NCBI GenBank assembly: GCA_902793605.1
Contig: CADBEB010000001.1
Location: 186,001-250,000, forward strand
Direction: 5' to 3'
Source of the DNA: an uncultured Eubacteriales bacterium
GTDB taxonomy: Bacteria > Bacillota > Clostridia > Christensenellales > Aristaeellaceae
DNA length: 64,000 nucleotides
Made by a program: the position numbers and the translations under genes. The notes under the pieces were generated by a model. The model was not told where the DNA came from. It did no database searches and saw nothing but the letters and a program-made list of their open reading frames with translations. Positions 42,290 through 50,842 of the stretch are shown here, one piece after another. Positions within the stretch are counted from its first letter, which is position 1, and each line of letters opens with the position of its first letter.

Positions 42290-44795
42290 TGCCGCCTGCA
42301 GTATCGATCCCTGCCGCTCCGACAAGGCCAAGGCGCTGTGCGGCTTCTTCCCGCATACGGTATTTCAATACTTTTCCCGCTGCATTCATCGGGAAAGAAT
42401 CAACATACTCGATATATTGCGGCACTTTGTGTCGTGCCATGTGCGATTTGATGTACTCGATCATCTCTTCTTTTGTCAGGTTTTCGCCTTTTTTCAGAAT
42501 AATGCATGCCATGACGGCTTCGCCGTATTTTGCATCAGGGACGCCGATCACCTGGACATCCGCTACTGCCGGATGCGTATAGATAAATTCCTCGATCTCT
42601 TTCGGATAGATGTTCTCGCCGCCACGGATGATCATATCCTTGAGCCGTCCTGTGATCAGATAGGTTCCGTCCGGATTTCTCCGTGCAAGATCGCCTGAAT
42701 GGAGCCATCCGTCCGCATCGATTGTCGTATTGGTTGCATCCGGCATCTTGTAATATCCTTTCATGATATTGTAACCACGGGAGCAGAATTCACCGTCCAT
42801 TCCATCGGGAAGTTCCTTGCCGGTCTCCGGATCAATGACCTTGGTCTGAACATGCGGGAAGGAGTAACCTACCGTTTCCGTTCTCAGCTCCAAAGAGTCT
42901 GTCCATGCGGACATCGTGCTCCCGGGGGAGGACTCTGTCTGCCCGTAAACGCTGACAATACCGCGCATATTCATCTCATCCGGCTGGGCTGCACGTTTCA
43001 TCAGTTCAGGCGGGCACCCGGAGCCGGCCATAATACCAGTTCTCATGTGGGAGAAATCGGTTTTCCTGTAATCTTCATGATTGAACATCGCAATGAACAT
43101 GGTTGGTACACCGTGGAAGCAGGTGATCCGCTCCTGGTTGATGCAGGCAAGAGAGTTTTTTGCAGAGAAATACGGAAGAGGACAAAGCGTCGTGCCGTGT
43201 GTCATGGACGCTGTCATAGCGAGTACCATACCGAAACAATGGAACATCGGTACCTGGATCATCATCCGATCTGCCGTGGAAAGCCCCATCCGGTCTCCGA
43301 TGCATTTTCCGTCATTGACGACATTGTAATGCGTCAGCATAACACCCTTGGGGAATCCGGTGGTTCCGGAAGTATACTGCATGTTGCATACATCATCCGG
43401 TTTGACATGCAGGGCCATGCTCTCAAGCTTTTCCTTCGGAACCGACTCGGCGCGTTTCATCGCTTCTTCAAAAGTCAGGCAGCCTTGCTGGACATAACCG
43501 ACTGTGATCACGTTGCGGAGGAATGGCAGTTTCTTGCAATGCAACGGCATGCCGGCTTTTGACTCAACCAGTTCAGGACAGAGTTCATTGATGATCGCCC
43601 TGTAATTGCTGTCCAGTGCGCTTTCGATCATTACGAGGGTATGCGTATCGCTCTGACGAAGCAGATACTCGGCTTCATGGATCTTGTAAGCAGTGTTTAC
43701 GGTAACAAGAACGGCCCCGATCTTTGCCGTAGCCCAGAAAGTGATATACCAGGCCGGTACATTCGTTGCCCAGATCGCAACCTTGCTGCCTGCCCTCACG
43801 CCCATGGAAATCAGTGCACGGGCAAACCGGTCAACATCTTCCCTGAACTCCTCATAAGTACGTGTATAGTCAAGGGTGGTGTATTTAAATGCATACTGAT
43901 CGGGGAATTCCTCAACGAGGCGGTCCAGTACGTTTCCGAACGTCAGATCGATCAGCTCGTCCTTTTTCCAGATATACTTGCCGGTCCCGTCATGATTGAA
44001 ATAAAGGCTTTTTTTCTTTCCGCGCGGATTGTCAAAGCGATTCATATAGTTCAGAAAGTGCGAATAGATGACCTCGCGGTCCGGTATATCGGTCATCCAT
44101 TCCGTTTTCCATTCCAGCGAGATGAATCCGTTGTAATCAATGGAGGAAAGCGCATTCATCATCTCACGGACCGGAAGCGTTCCTTCCCCAATCAGGTTGT
44201 AGGACAGATCGTCGTTGGAATCACGGAGATGAACATGCTTCACATAGCCGCCGAGGTTACGTATCGTCTGATCAGGCGTCTCCTTAAAATCCCGGAATGG
44301 ATGATGCATATCCCACAGCGCTGCCAGTTCATCACAGGCATACGAATCCATCAGCGTTCTCAGCCTTGACGTATCGGCGAATATTCCGACTGTCTTCATC
44401 AGGATGCAGATCTCTTCCTTCTCGGCTAATGGAAGGAGTACAGAAAGCGATTCCCTGACGATCTCTTCCCGATCCCGAAGGGCACAGAAGGAAACATATG
44501 GGACCTTCATGGCTGAAGCTGTTCTGATGAGATCCTGTGCTTTTTCCAGGGATTCCTGCTGTATAGACAGGTCGATATAGGTATCAAAGCACGGGATCAC
44601 CAGGCCGGATTTACGCAGTGTCCGGATCGTTTCGTTCTGCATATAGGCATGAAAGGCACCGCCCCGCCCCGACAGGGAAGGGTATTCCTGGATGTTGTAG
44701 GGTTCAATGCCCTGAAATCCCATTTCTTCTGCGTCCCGCACCTGCTCATCCCAGCTGAGATGGTTCCAGCCGCGTGTTGAAAAAGAGAGGTTCAT
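42279..44795 (-). CDS. fusion of sugar-isomerase-type TIM barrel and acyl-CoA synthetase
   Basis: This 838-residue protein starts at ATG 44795, overlapping the LeuA-like gene by 4 bp. Residues 1-260 form a xylose-isomerase-like/IolE-type TIM barrel (FQGIEPYNIQEYP, ALWDMHHPF, KHVHLRDSN, ISLEWKTEW) with the usual Glu, Asp and His metal ligands. Residues 290-830 are an AMP-dependent acyl-CoA ligase: P-loop YTSGTTGFPKG (474-484), YGQTE (617-621), HSGDLARRNPDG (699-710), LKDMIIRGGENIYPKEIE, and the adenylation Lys808 in NAAGKVLKY. The two halves are usually separate proteins. The substrate is unknown; the operon suggests an acyl or keto acid linked to branched-chain metabolism. Confidence 0.85.
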   Translation of the reverse strand: MNLSFSTRGWNHLSWDEQVRDAEEMGFQGIEPYNIQEYPSLSGRGGAFHAYMQNETIRTLRKSGLVIPCFDTYIDLSIQQESLEKAQDLIRTASAMKVPYVSFCALRDREEIVRESLSVLLPLAEKEEICILMKTVGIFADTSRLRTLMDSYACDELAALWDMHHPFRDFKETPDQTIRNLGGYVKHVHLRDSNDDLSYNLIGEGTLPVREMMNALSSIDYNGFISLEWKTEWMTDIPDREVIYSHFLNYMNRFDNPRGKKKSLYFNHDGTGKYIWKKDELIDLTFGNVLDRLVEEFPDQYAFKYTTLDYTRTYEEFREDVDRFARALISMGVRAGSKVAIWATNVPAWYITFWATAKIGAVLVTVNTAYKIHEAEYLLRQSDTHTLVMIESALDSNYRAIINELCPELVESKAGMPLHCKKLPFLRNVITVGYVQQGCLTFEEAMKRAESVPKEKLESMALHVKPDDVCNMQYTSGTTGFPKGVMLTHYNVVNDGKCIGDRMGLSTADRMMIQVPMFHCFGMVLAMTASMTHGTTLCPLPYFSAKNSLACINQERITCFHGVPTMFIAMFNHEDYRKTDFSHMRTGIMAGSGCPPELMKRAAQPDEMNMRGIVSVYGQTESSPGSTMSAWTDSLELRTETVGYSFPHVQTKVIDPETGKELPDGMDGEFCSRGYNIMKGYYKMPDATNTTIDADGWLHSGDLARRNPDGTYLITGRLKDMIIRGGENIYPKEIEEFIYTHPAVADVQVIGVPDAKYGEAVMACIILKKGENLTKEEMIEYIKSHMARHKVPQYIEYVDSFPMNAAGKVLKYRMREEAAQRLGLVGAAGIDTAGGIKQ

Positions 44796-46213
44796 GTCTC
44801 TTCCTCCTCATAGATGATCTTGTTGACAGCATTGATGTAAGCCATGATACCCGCGCCGACGATATCTGTTGATATACCGCGTCCGGAATAAAGTTTTCCT
44901 TCCCAGCGAAGCCGGACGATTGTCTGACCCATGGCTTCTCGTCCTTCAGTCACCGACTGAATCTGGAAATCATCCAGTTCAAAATGCCTGCCGGTTGCCT
45001 GTTCAATCGAATTGAAAGCTGCATCGATCGCACCGTCTCCTGAAGCGATGCCCTCGATCTCCTGATTATGATACATCAGCTTCATGTGTGCCATTGCACC
45101 GATCTGGTTGCCGGTATTGATTACATACTGAATATTGTGATAAGCCGGTGGGACCTGCATCGCTTCAGCTGCAATAATCGCATCCAGTTCCCTCAGTGTG
45201 ACCGTTTCTTTTTTCTCAGCCGTCTGGCTGAAGACTTTCCATATTTTTTGTTGGTCTTCCGGACTGAGGTCGTAACCAAGTGTTTCGCAGGCGTGCATTA
45301 CCGTATCCATTGAATCGTGAACGCTCAGGATCAGATCTGTCTCATGCCCCGACTGCTCTCTGAAAGCAACTCCTTTGTGCCCGGCGGAATGGCAGATCAT
45401 CTCCGCCTGACCTGTGATCCGGCGGATCTGTTCCACTCCCACAGCAGTCTGGACGCCTTCTGAACTTCCCTTCACACTCAGGATCCGCACAATGTTAGCC
45501 AGCGAAATAGAGTCACCTCGGCATGAAGTTGCTTTCAGTGCGCGTGCACCTGCGCGCACAGCAGCATACGCGCATGCATCCGCAAGATTCAGCGCACCGG
45601 AGCAGAAAAAGCCGACGACAACATCCTTGAGTTCCGGAACTTCCAGACGGAGGGCCTTGACAAAGTCATATGTCTCCTCAGGTGTCATAACTCCCGCCGT
45701 ATCACAAAGCGTGATGCAGGTGACGCCTGCGTCAGCCGCTGTTTTCAGGATATGCCGCAGGAATGCGGGATCGCTGCGTGTCGCATCCGCAGCAATGAAT
45801 TCAACTTCATCCGTCAGGCTTTTGCATTCGCGAATTGTTTTTTCCACAGAAGAAGCCAGCCCGGCCGGTTTCATATGCAGCAGGTATTCCATCTGGACAG
45901 AACTTACAGGTGCAACGACCTGCAGGCGTGCAGATCTTGCTTCTCTAAGTGCTTCCCAGGTCATCTGAACGGATTCTTCTTCAATCAGACTCACAGGAAC
46001 TGCGATCATCGCGTTTTTTACGGCGGAGCAGATCGATTTGATCAGAAGCCGGTCAATCTTCTTCTGTCGGATTCCGCACAGATCAATCGTGGAAACACCA
46101 AGCTTGTCAATGAGGCGGCAAAGCTCGATCTTTTCACGGAAACTGAGTTCCGCATGATCTGCGGCATCCAGCAGCGTACAGTCACTGATCTGAATCTTTT
46201 CCAACTGGTTCAT
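44792..46213 (-). CDS. 2-isopropylmalate synthase-like protein, probable pseudoenzyme
   Basis: This 473-residue protein starts at ATG 46213 behind GGGAGGAC. It has a HMGL/DRE-TIM barrel (about 5-280) and a LeuA-type allosteric C-terminal domain (about 370-470: EIEGIASGDGAIDAAFNSIE, GRGISTDIVGAGIMAYINAV). The catalytic motif TLRDGxQ is changed to TLLDAAD (Leu15 for Arg, Ala17 for Gly), the glutamate of FxxED is Ala142, and the metal-binding HxH is Phe203-Cys204-Ser205. Only Asp16 of the usual metal ligands is kept. The family chemistry (acetyl-CoA condensation with a 2-keto acid) therefore seems lost. The allosteric domain, which binds Leu in LeuA, is intact, so a sensor role is possible. Confidence 0.8.
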   Translation of the reverse strand: MNQLEKIQISDCTLLDAADHAELSFREKIELCRLIDKLGVSTIDLCGIRQKKIDRLLIKSICSAVKNAMIAVPVSLIEEESVQMTWEALREARSARLQVVAPVSSVQMEYLLHMKPAGLASSVEKTIRECKSLTDEVEFIAADATRSDPAFLRHILKTAADAGVTCITLCDTAGVMTPEETYDFVKALRLEVPELKDVVVGFFCSGALNLADACAYAAVRAGARALKATSCRGDSISLANIVRILSVKGSSEGVQTAVGVEQIRRITGQAEMICHSAGHKGVAFREQSGHETDLILSVHDSMDTVMHACETLGYDLSPEDQQKIWKVFSQTAEKKETVTLRELDAIIAAEAMQVPPAYHNIQYVINTGNQIGAMAHMKLMYHNQEIEGIASGDGAIDAAFNSIEQATGRHFELDDFQIQSVTEGREAMGQTIVRLRWEGKLYSGRGISTDIVGAGIMAYINAVNKIIYEEEET

Positions 46214-46231
46214 TTACTGTCCTCCCATATT

Positions 46232-46493
46232 AAAATCCCTGAAGCCGAAGCTTCAGGGACGAAAATCATTCCGCGGTACCACCCTTGTTACTCTAAAGCA
46301 GAGTCTCTCTCGAACTCATTTAAGTTCACAGCCTGTTACGGGGCACCCGTATTCCATTACTGACTGAAGCGTTCATGGAATCAACTCCGGAAGCAGTAGC
46401 CTTTTACTCCGCACTGCCTCACAGCTGCCGGCAGCTCTCTGAAGCTTCTGTAAAAGGGTTATCGACCATCATCGTCTTTCACAGTATGAAATT
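46232..46493 (-). promoter_or_regulatory. T-box riboswitch upstream of the LeuA-like operon
   Basis: The minus-strand leader contains a Stem I (CCTTTTAC paired with GTAAAAGG around AGAGAG...GTGAGG), the T-box GGTGGTACCGCGG (46283-46271) in the antiterminator, and a perfect terminator TCCCTGAAGC-TTCG-GCTTCAGGGA (46259-46236) with a T-run. The specifier lies in CTACTGCTTCC but cannot be fixed by eye: CTA, CTG and CTT (all Leu) are possible, and so is TGC (Cys). A leucine T-box is the natural reading given the gene controlled. Confidence 0.85.
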
Positions 46494-46499
46494 ATGTGG

Positions 46500-46528
46500 A
46501 TATTATCATAATAATCCTTGTGTGTCAA
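46500..46528 (-). promoter_or_regulatory. promoter of the LeuA-like T-box operon
   Basis: Minus strand TTGACA (46528-46523), 17-bp spacer, TAATAT (46505-46500). Confidence 0.8.
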
Positions 46529-46546
46529 CGGTAATTATAGTAAAAT
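46518..46546 (+). promoter_or_regulatory. promoter of phoH-pgpH-ybeY/cdd-era
   Basis: TTGTGT (46518-46523), 17-bp spacer, TAAAAT (46541-46546). It overlaps the -35 box of the divergent T-box promoter. Confidence 0.6.
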
Positions 46547-46589
46547 ACGATGAGTATACAGTACCTGAAAGGGAAGGAAGCTAAGCGTT

Positions 46590-47579
46590 TTGACAGAAGA
46601 TCTTGACCTTGAACTCTCCGCCGATTCCATGGACGCCTATGTGTCACTTTTCGGCCTGAACGACCGGAACATTGCCCTGATCGAACAGGAGTGCAATGTG
46701 ACGGTCGCCCTTCGAAGGAACCATCTTGTCATTACCGGTGAGAATATCGATATCGTAATTGCGCGCAATGTGATCCTGCATCTGCTTGATCTGATCAAAC
46801 GGAATGAAACCGTTGACCGTGTCAGGATTCGTTATACCATTGCCATGATTCGCGAAGGCAACAAAGATCTTATCGGAGAAAACCTCAGACGCGTTATTGC
46901 CGTTACACACAGGGGAAAAGAAATCACCTGCAAGACAGTCGGTCAGCGTCTTTATGTCGATACGATCCGCGAACATGTACTCACCTTTGCCGTAGGTCCT
47001 GCCGGAACAGGAAAGACTTATCTTGCGATGGCGCTGGCTGTGATGGCCCTGAAGAATAAGGAAGTGGAACGGATCATTCTCACCAGGCCGGCCGTTGAAG
47101 CAGGTGAAAAACTCGGTTTCCTGCCAGGTGATCTGACCCAGAAAGTGGATCCTTATCTCAGACCTTTGTATGACGCGATGTATGATTTCATGGGAGCCGA
47201 CTCCTATACCAAGCTGATCGAAAGAGGAATTGTTGAAGTTGCGCCGCTCGCATATATGCGTGGCCGGACGCTTTCCGATGCTTTCATTATTCTGGATGAA
47301 GCGCAGAATACAACCTCCGAACAGATGAAGATGTTTCTGACCAGAATGGGTTTCAGATCGCGTGTCGTAGTTACAGGCGATATAACCCAAACAGATCTTC
47401 CTCAGGGGAAGGTTTCGGGACTTGCTGAAGCAGTCAGGCTCCTTCGCGACATTCCCGAAATCGGTATTGTAGAATTGTCAGGAAAGGATATCGTTCGTCA
47501 CGAACTTGTCCAGCAGATCGTTGAAGCGTACGATGCAGCTGAACAACGGAGGCAATCTGCCGGAAAGGAAAATGTATGA
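46590..47579 (+). CDS. phoH: PhoH-family ATPase (YbeZ type)
   Basis: This 329-residue protein starts at TTG 46590 behind GGAAGGAAG. An N-terminal KH-like segment (VTVALRRNHLVITGENIDIV) leads into the P-loop ATPase: FAVGPAGTGKTYLAMALAVM (Walker A, about 130-149), ILTRPAVEAGEKLGFLPGDL, and Walker B IILDEAQNTTSEQMKMFLTRMG. The VVTGDITQTDLPQGKVSGL motif is typical of the superfamily 1-like PhoH. Relatives work with YbeY in RNA and ribosome quality control; here ybeY is encoded two genes downstream. It overlaps pgpH by 4 bp. Confidence 0.92.
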   Translation: MTEDLDLELSADSMDAYVSLFGLNDRNIALIEQECNVTVALRRNHLVITGENIDIVIARNVILHLLDLIKRNETVDRVRIRYTIAMIREGNKDLIGENLRRVIAVTHRGKEITCKTVGQRLYVDTIREHVLTFAVGPAGTGKTYLAMALAVMALKNKEVERIILTRPAVEAGEKLGFLPGDLTQKVDPYLRPLYDAMYDFMGADSYTKLIERGIVEVAPLAYMRGRTLSDAFIILDEAQNTTSEQMKMFLTRMGFRSRVVVTGDITQTDLPQGKVSGLAEAVRLLRDIPEIGIVELSGKDIVRHELVQQIVEAYDAAEQRRQSAGKENV

Positions 47580-49948
47580 CTCAGTTGACTGTTGACAGCC
47601 GCAAGGCGGCAAAAGGCAGGAAAAACAGTTTCACAGAATGGCTTCATTCTCCTTCCTGCAAATGTGCACTTCTTCTTTTTGGAACTTTCCTGATACTTCT
47701 TGCTCTGTTTTTCTTCATCTGTGCTCCGCGCAAATACGATCTCCGCGTGGGATCAATCTCACATGTGACAGTGGATGCACCGAAGGATGTCGTTGACGAA
47801 GTCACAACCGAAGAAAAAAGAGCTGCCGCCGAAGCGACAGTCGAGCCTACATACCGTTTTCAGCAGGGTGTAAAGGAAGAAGTCCTGACATCTCTCGATA
47901 ATACGTTCAATGAACTTCGCACAATCCAACAGTACGGGGTCACGCTGAAAAACGACGATTCCGTACATCGTTATTATCGTTCATTTTCCGAGGAGGAAAT
48001 TGATTATGCCCTGAGCCTTGTCAATACATTGACTCTGAGCAGAACTCAAATTACAACGCTGCTGCGTGTGGACACACAGGTTTTTGACGACATGGTCAGT
48101 ACGGTAACAGTTGCCGTTGAAAACTCCCTGAATACGACGATTCGTGAAGGTCAGGTCAGCCAGGCAATCATGACAATCCAGCAAATCGTCGGTTATAAAG
48201 TGGATGTATCGCTGACTCAGACAATACTTCCCGCCGTCCTGCGCACCTGTATAAAACCCAATATGATTATCGATCAGGAAGCAACGGACGAAGCGATCCA
48301 GAAAGCCAGGGATGCGGTAGAACCCGTCATATTTCTGCAGGGTCAGAATGTCATCAGGGAAGGAGACCGTATCACGCAGAGCCAGCTCGAAGTACTCCGT
48401 TCACTTGGCTTGCTGAACGATGACCATTACGATTATTCAGTTTACGGTGGCGCGCTGATCAGTATTCTTCTGGCTATGCTTTCCCTGATTATGCTGCTGC
48501 GTCTCCTGCTGAAAGATTACCTTTCCAAAACAAGGCCTTTGCTTGTAATCCTTCTGATTCTGATTCTTTGCATGTGTTTTGCTGCAATCTCCAATCTGCT
48601 TCCGAGCCTGTATATCATTCCAATCACACTCGGTGCTATACTGGGCACGGTTCTCCTCGGTTATCGGGCCGGCCTTTGCCTGACTTTTCCCCTTGCTTTG
48701 CTGTTTGCAGGGCTGACAAGCTGCAGCAGTTCAACGACCTTTTATGACGTCGTTCTGATCATGTCGAACACGCTTTCAGCCAGCGTTGCAACGATCTGGT
48801 TCCTGAAGGGACGTCCTCAGCGTACAAGAGTACTCATCGCAGGAATGATTACGTCATTTTTCAGCATCATGATGATCGTCGGTATCAAGCTGCTCACTTC
48901 GGCGGAAACACTGGATATGATCCGTACCGGATCCTGGGCGCTTGGCGGCGGCCTGCTCAGCGGTGCTCTTGCTGTTGCGCTGCAGCCCGCTTTTGAAGGA
49001 ATTTTCCATCTGGCAACGCCGAGCAGACTTCTTGAGATCACGAATCCAAATCATCCGCTTATGAAACGCCTGATGATTGAGGCGCCCGGAACCTATCATC
49101 ATTCCATTATTGTAGCAAATCTTGCCGAAGCAGCGGCCGACAAGATCGGGGCCAATTCCTATCTTGCCAGGGCCGGAGCTTATTATCACGATATCGGAAA
49201 ACTCAAAAGGCCCGGATATTTCAGTGAGAATCAGCATGGATCCAACCCGCATGCCAATACTGACCCTTATGTTTCTGCTGCGATTCTTACGTCCCATACA
49301 AAAGACGGTGTCCTGATGGCGCAGAAAGAGCATCTGCCACCGGAAGTCCAGGATATCATTCTTCAGCATCACGGTGTTACGCCTGTCATGTTCTTCTATC
49401 ATAAGGCGCTTCAGCTTGCCGGCGGACAGCATGTGGATATCAACGATTTCCGCTATACAGGTCCGAAACCGCAAACCAAGGAAGCTTCCATTGTTATGCT
49501 TGCCGATACAATTGAAGCAGCAGTCAGATCCATGAAAGACCCGACACCGAAGGGAATCGATCAATTCATCGAGCGGCTGATCCGCGGGAAACTTGAAGAC
49601 GGACAGTTGTCAGACTGTGAACTGTCGCTTAGGGATATCGACAAGATCAGCGAAGCGTTTTCCGGAATCCTCAAAGGAGTTTATCATGAAAGAATCGAGT
49701 ATCCGAAAGTTCCGCAGTATGTCAACGGGAATCCGGCTGCCGTTTCAGCTGCATCCGATGTTAATGCCGAAAAAACCGATACCGCCGAAAACGACCGAAG
49801 CATAGCTGCTAACTCTGCCGAATCAGTTGATACGGAAGGAAAGGAAACTGAGGAGTCAAAAACACCGGTTTCTGCCTCTGAAGATGTTCCGGCAGGGAGG
49901 GATGAGCAAATTGCTGACGAATTGCCGGAGCAGAAGAATGAAGATTGA
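47576..49948 (+). CDS. pgpH: c-di-AMP phosphodiesterase PgpH (7TM-HD)
   Basis: This 790-residue membrane protein starts at ATG 47576. It has an N-terminal membrane helix (about 35-55) and an extracellular 7TMR-HDED domain (about 60-280). A bundle of membrane helices covers about 295-480 (including SILLAMLSLIMLLRLLL, LLVILLILILCMCFAAI and YRAGLCLTFPLALLFAGL). The cytoplasmic HD phosphodiesterase follows (ITNPNHPLMKRLMIEAPGTYHHSIIVANLAEAA, then AGAYYHDIGKLKRPGYFSENQ, where the HD pair is visible). It hydrolyses c-di-AMP to pApA. An acidic low-complexity tail of about 80 residues is extra. It is in line with phoH and ybeY as in other Firmicutes. Confidence 0.9.
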   Translation: MTQLTVDSRKAAKGRKNSFTEWLHSPSCKCALLLFGTFLILLALFFFICAPRKYDLRVGSISHVTVDAPKDVVDEVTTEEKRAAAEATVEPTYRFQQGVKEEVLTSLDNTFNELRTIQQYGVTLKNDDSVHRYYRSFSEEEIDYALSLVNTLTLSRTQITTLLRVDTQVFDDMVSTVTVAVENSLNTTIREGQVSQAIMTIQQIVGYKVDVSLTQTILPAVLRTCIKPNMIIDQEATDEAIQKARDAVEPVIFLQGQNVIREGDRITQSQLEVLRSLGLLNDDHYDYSVYGGALISILLAMLSLIMLLRLLLKDYLSKTRPLLVILLILILCMCFAAISNLLPSLYIIPITLGAILGTVLLGYRAGLCLTFPLALLFAGLTSCSSSTTFYDVVLIMSNTLSASVATIWFLKGRPQRTRVLIAGMITSFFSIMMIVGIKLLTSAETLDMIRTGSWALGGGLLSGALAVALQPAFEGIFHLATPSRLLEITNPNHPLMKRLMIEAPGTYHHSIIVANLAEAAADKIGANSYLARAGAYYHDIGKLKRPGYFSENQHGSNPHANTDPYVSAAILTSHTKDGVLMAQKEHLPPEVQDIILQHHGVTPVMFFYHKALQLAGGQHVDINDFRYTGPKPQTKEASIVMLADTIEAAVRSMKDPTPKGIDQFIERLIRGKLEDGQLSDCELSLRDIDKISEAFSGILKGVYHERIEYPKVPQYVNGNPAAVSAASDVNAEKTDTAENDRSIAANSAESVDTEGKETEESKTPVSASEDVPAGRDEQIADELPEQKNED

Positions 49949-50822
49949 TTGGGAAAATCTGTACCCTGTTGACGGATTAATCCTTGACCGGATGTCCTTT
50001 GCAGCGGATCGAGCACTTGCCTGTGAAGGAATTGCAATGGATTGCCTGATCCATGTCTGTCTCTGCGATGATGAAACGATCTCCGGAATCAACAGGGAAT
50101 ACCGGGGCATTCCATCTTCCACGGACGTATTATCGTTTCCATCTGTGGATTATCCTGTCGGGCAGACAGCAGGGAGCAATGAGCACCTGCTCCGAATGGA
50201 GTATGATGATCAGACCGGAGCCTGTTTTCTGGGTGATATCTTTATCTCAGTGCCCCATATGCGAAAACAGGCGGCAGAATACGGGCATGCTGAGCTTCGT
50301 GAGGCATGTTATCTGCTGATTCACGGAATCTGTCATCTGATGGGTTATGATCATATCAAACCAGAAGACAAGGAGAGAATGAGAGAAATGGAAGAAAAGA
50401 TCCTTTCCGAAATATCAGTCAGCCGTGACGATCAGCCGGATTCTGTTGATGATACCCTGCTCATGCTTGCACGTGAAGCGATGAAAAACAGCTATTCCCC
50501 TTATTCATCTTATCCGGTTGGCGCCGCGCTTCATTGTACGGACGGAAGAATATTCACCGGCTGCAATATTGAAAACGCATCCTTTGGCCTGACCAACTGC
50601 GCTGAAAGGACAGCCATGTTCAAAGCGGTCAGCGAGGGCGCCCGCGGATTCGATGTGATTGCAATCGCCGGAAAAACAAAACCCTGGCCCTGCGGGGCCT
50701 GCCGCCAGGTACTGAACGAGTTTGCTCCCGATATACGTGTGATCGTTACCTGGGAGGATCATGTCGAAGAAAAGAACCTTCACGAACTGCTTCCGGAGGG
50801 TTTCGGCCCGGACAGTATGTAA
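49938..50822 (+). CDS. YbeY endoribonuclease fused to cytidine deaminase
   Basis: ATG 49938 overlaps the pgpH stop and gives 294 residues. Residues 1-155 are YbeY: DVLSFP, CFLGDIFIS, and the zinc site HGICHLMGYDH (His129, His133, His139). Residues 168-294 are cytidine deaminase: NSYSPYSSYPVGAALHCTDG, GCNIENASFGLTNCAERTA (Cys221, Glu223) and PCGACRQVL (Cys252, Cys255). The two parts are joined by a short acidic linker (SRDDQPDSVDD). YbeY matures rRNA; cytidine deaminase salvages pyrimidines. In related genomes these are separate genes, often with dgkA between them; here dgkA is absent and the reading frame is continuous. Confidence 0.9.
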   Translation: MKIDWENLYPVDGLILDRMSFAADRALACEGIAMDCLIHVCLCDDETISGINREYRGIPSSTDVLSFPSVDYPVGQTAGSNEHLLRMEYDDQTGACFLGDIFISVPHMRKQAAEYGHAELREACYLLIHGICHLMGYDHIKPEDKERMREMEEKILSEISVSRDDQPDSVDDTLLMLAREAMKNSYSPYSSYPVGAALHCTDGRIFTGCNIENASFGLTNCAERTAMFKAVSEGARGFDVIAIAGKTKPWPCGACRQVLNEFAPDIRVIVTWEDHVEEKNLHELLPEGFGPDSM

Positions 50823-50842
50823 TTCATGATCAGGAGAAAAGA

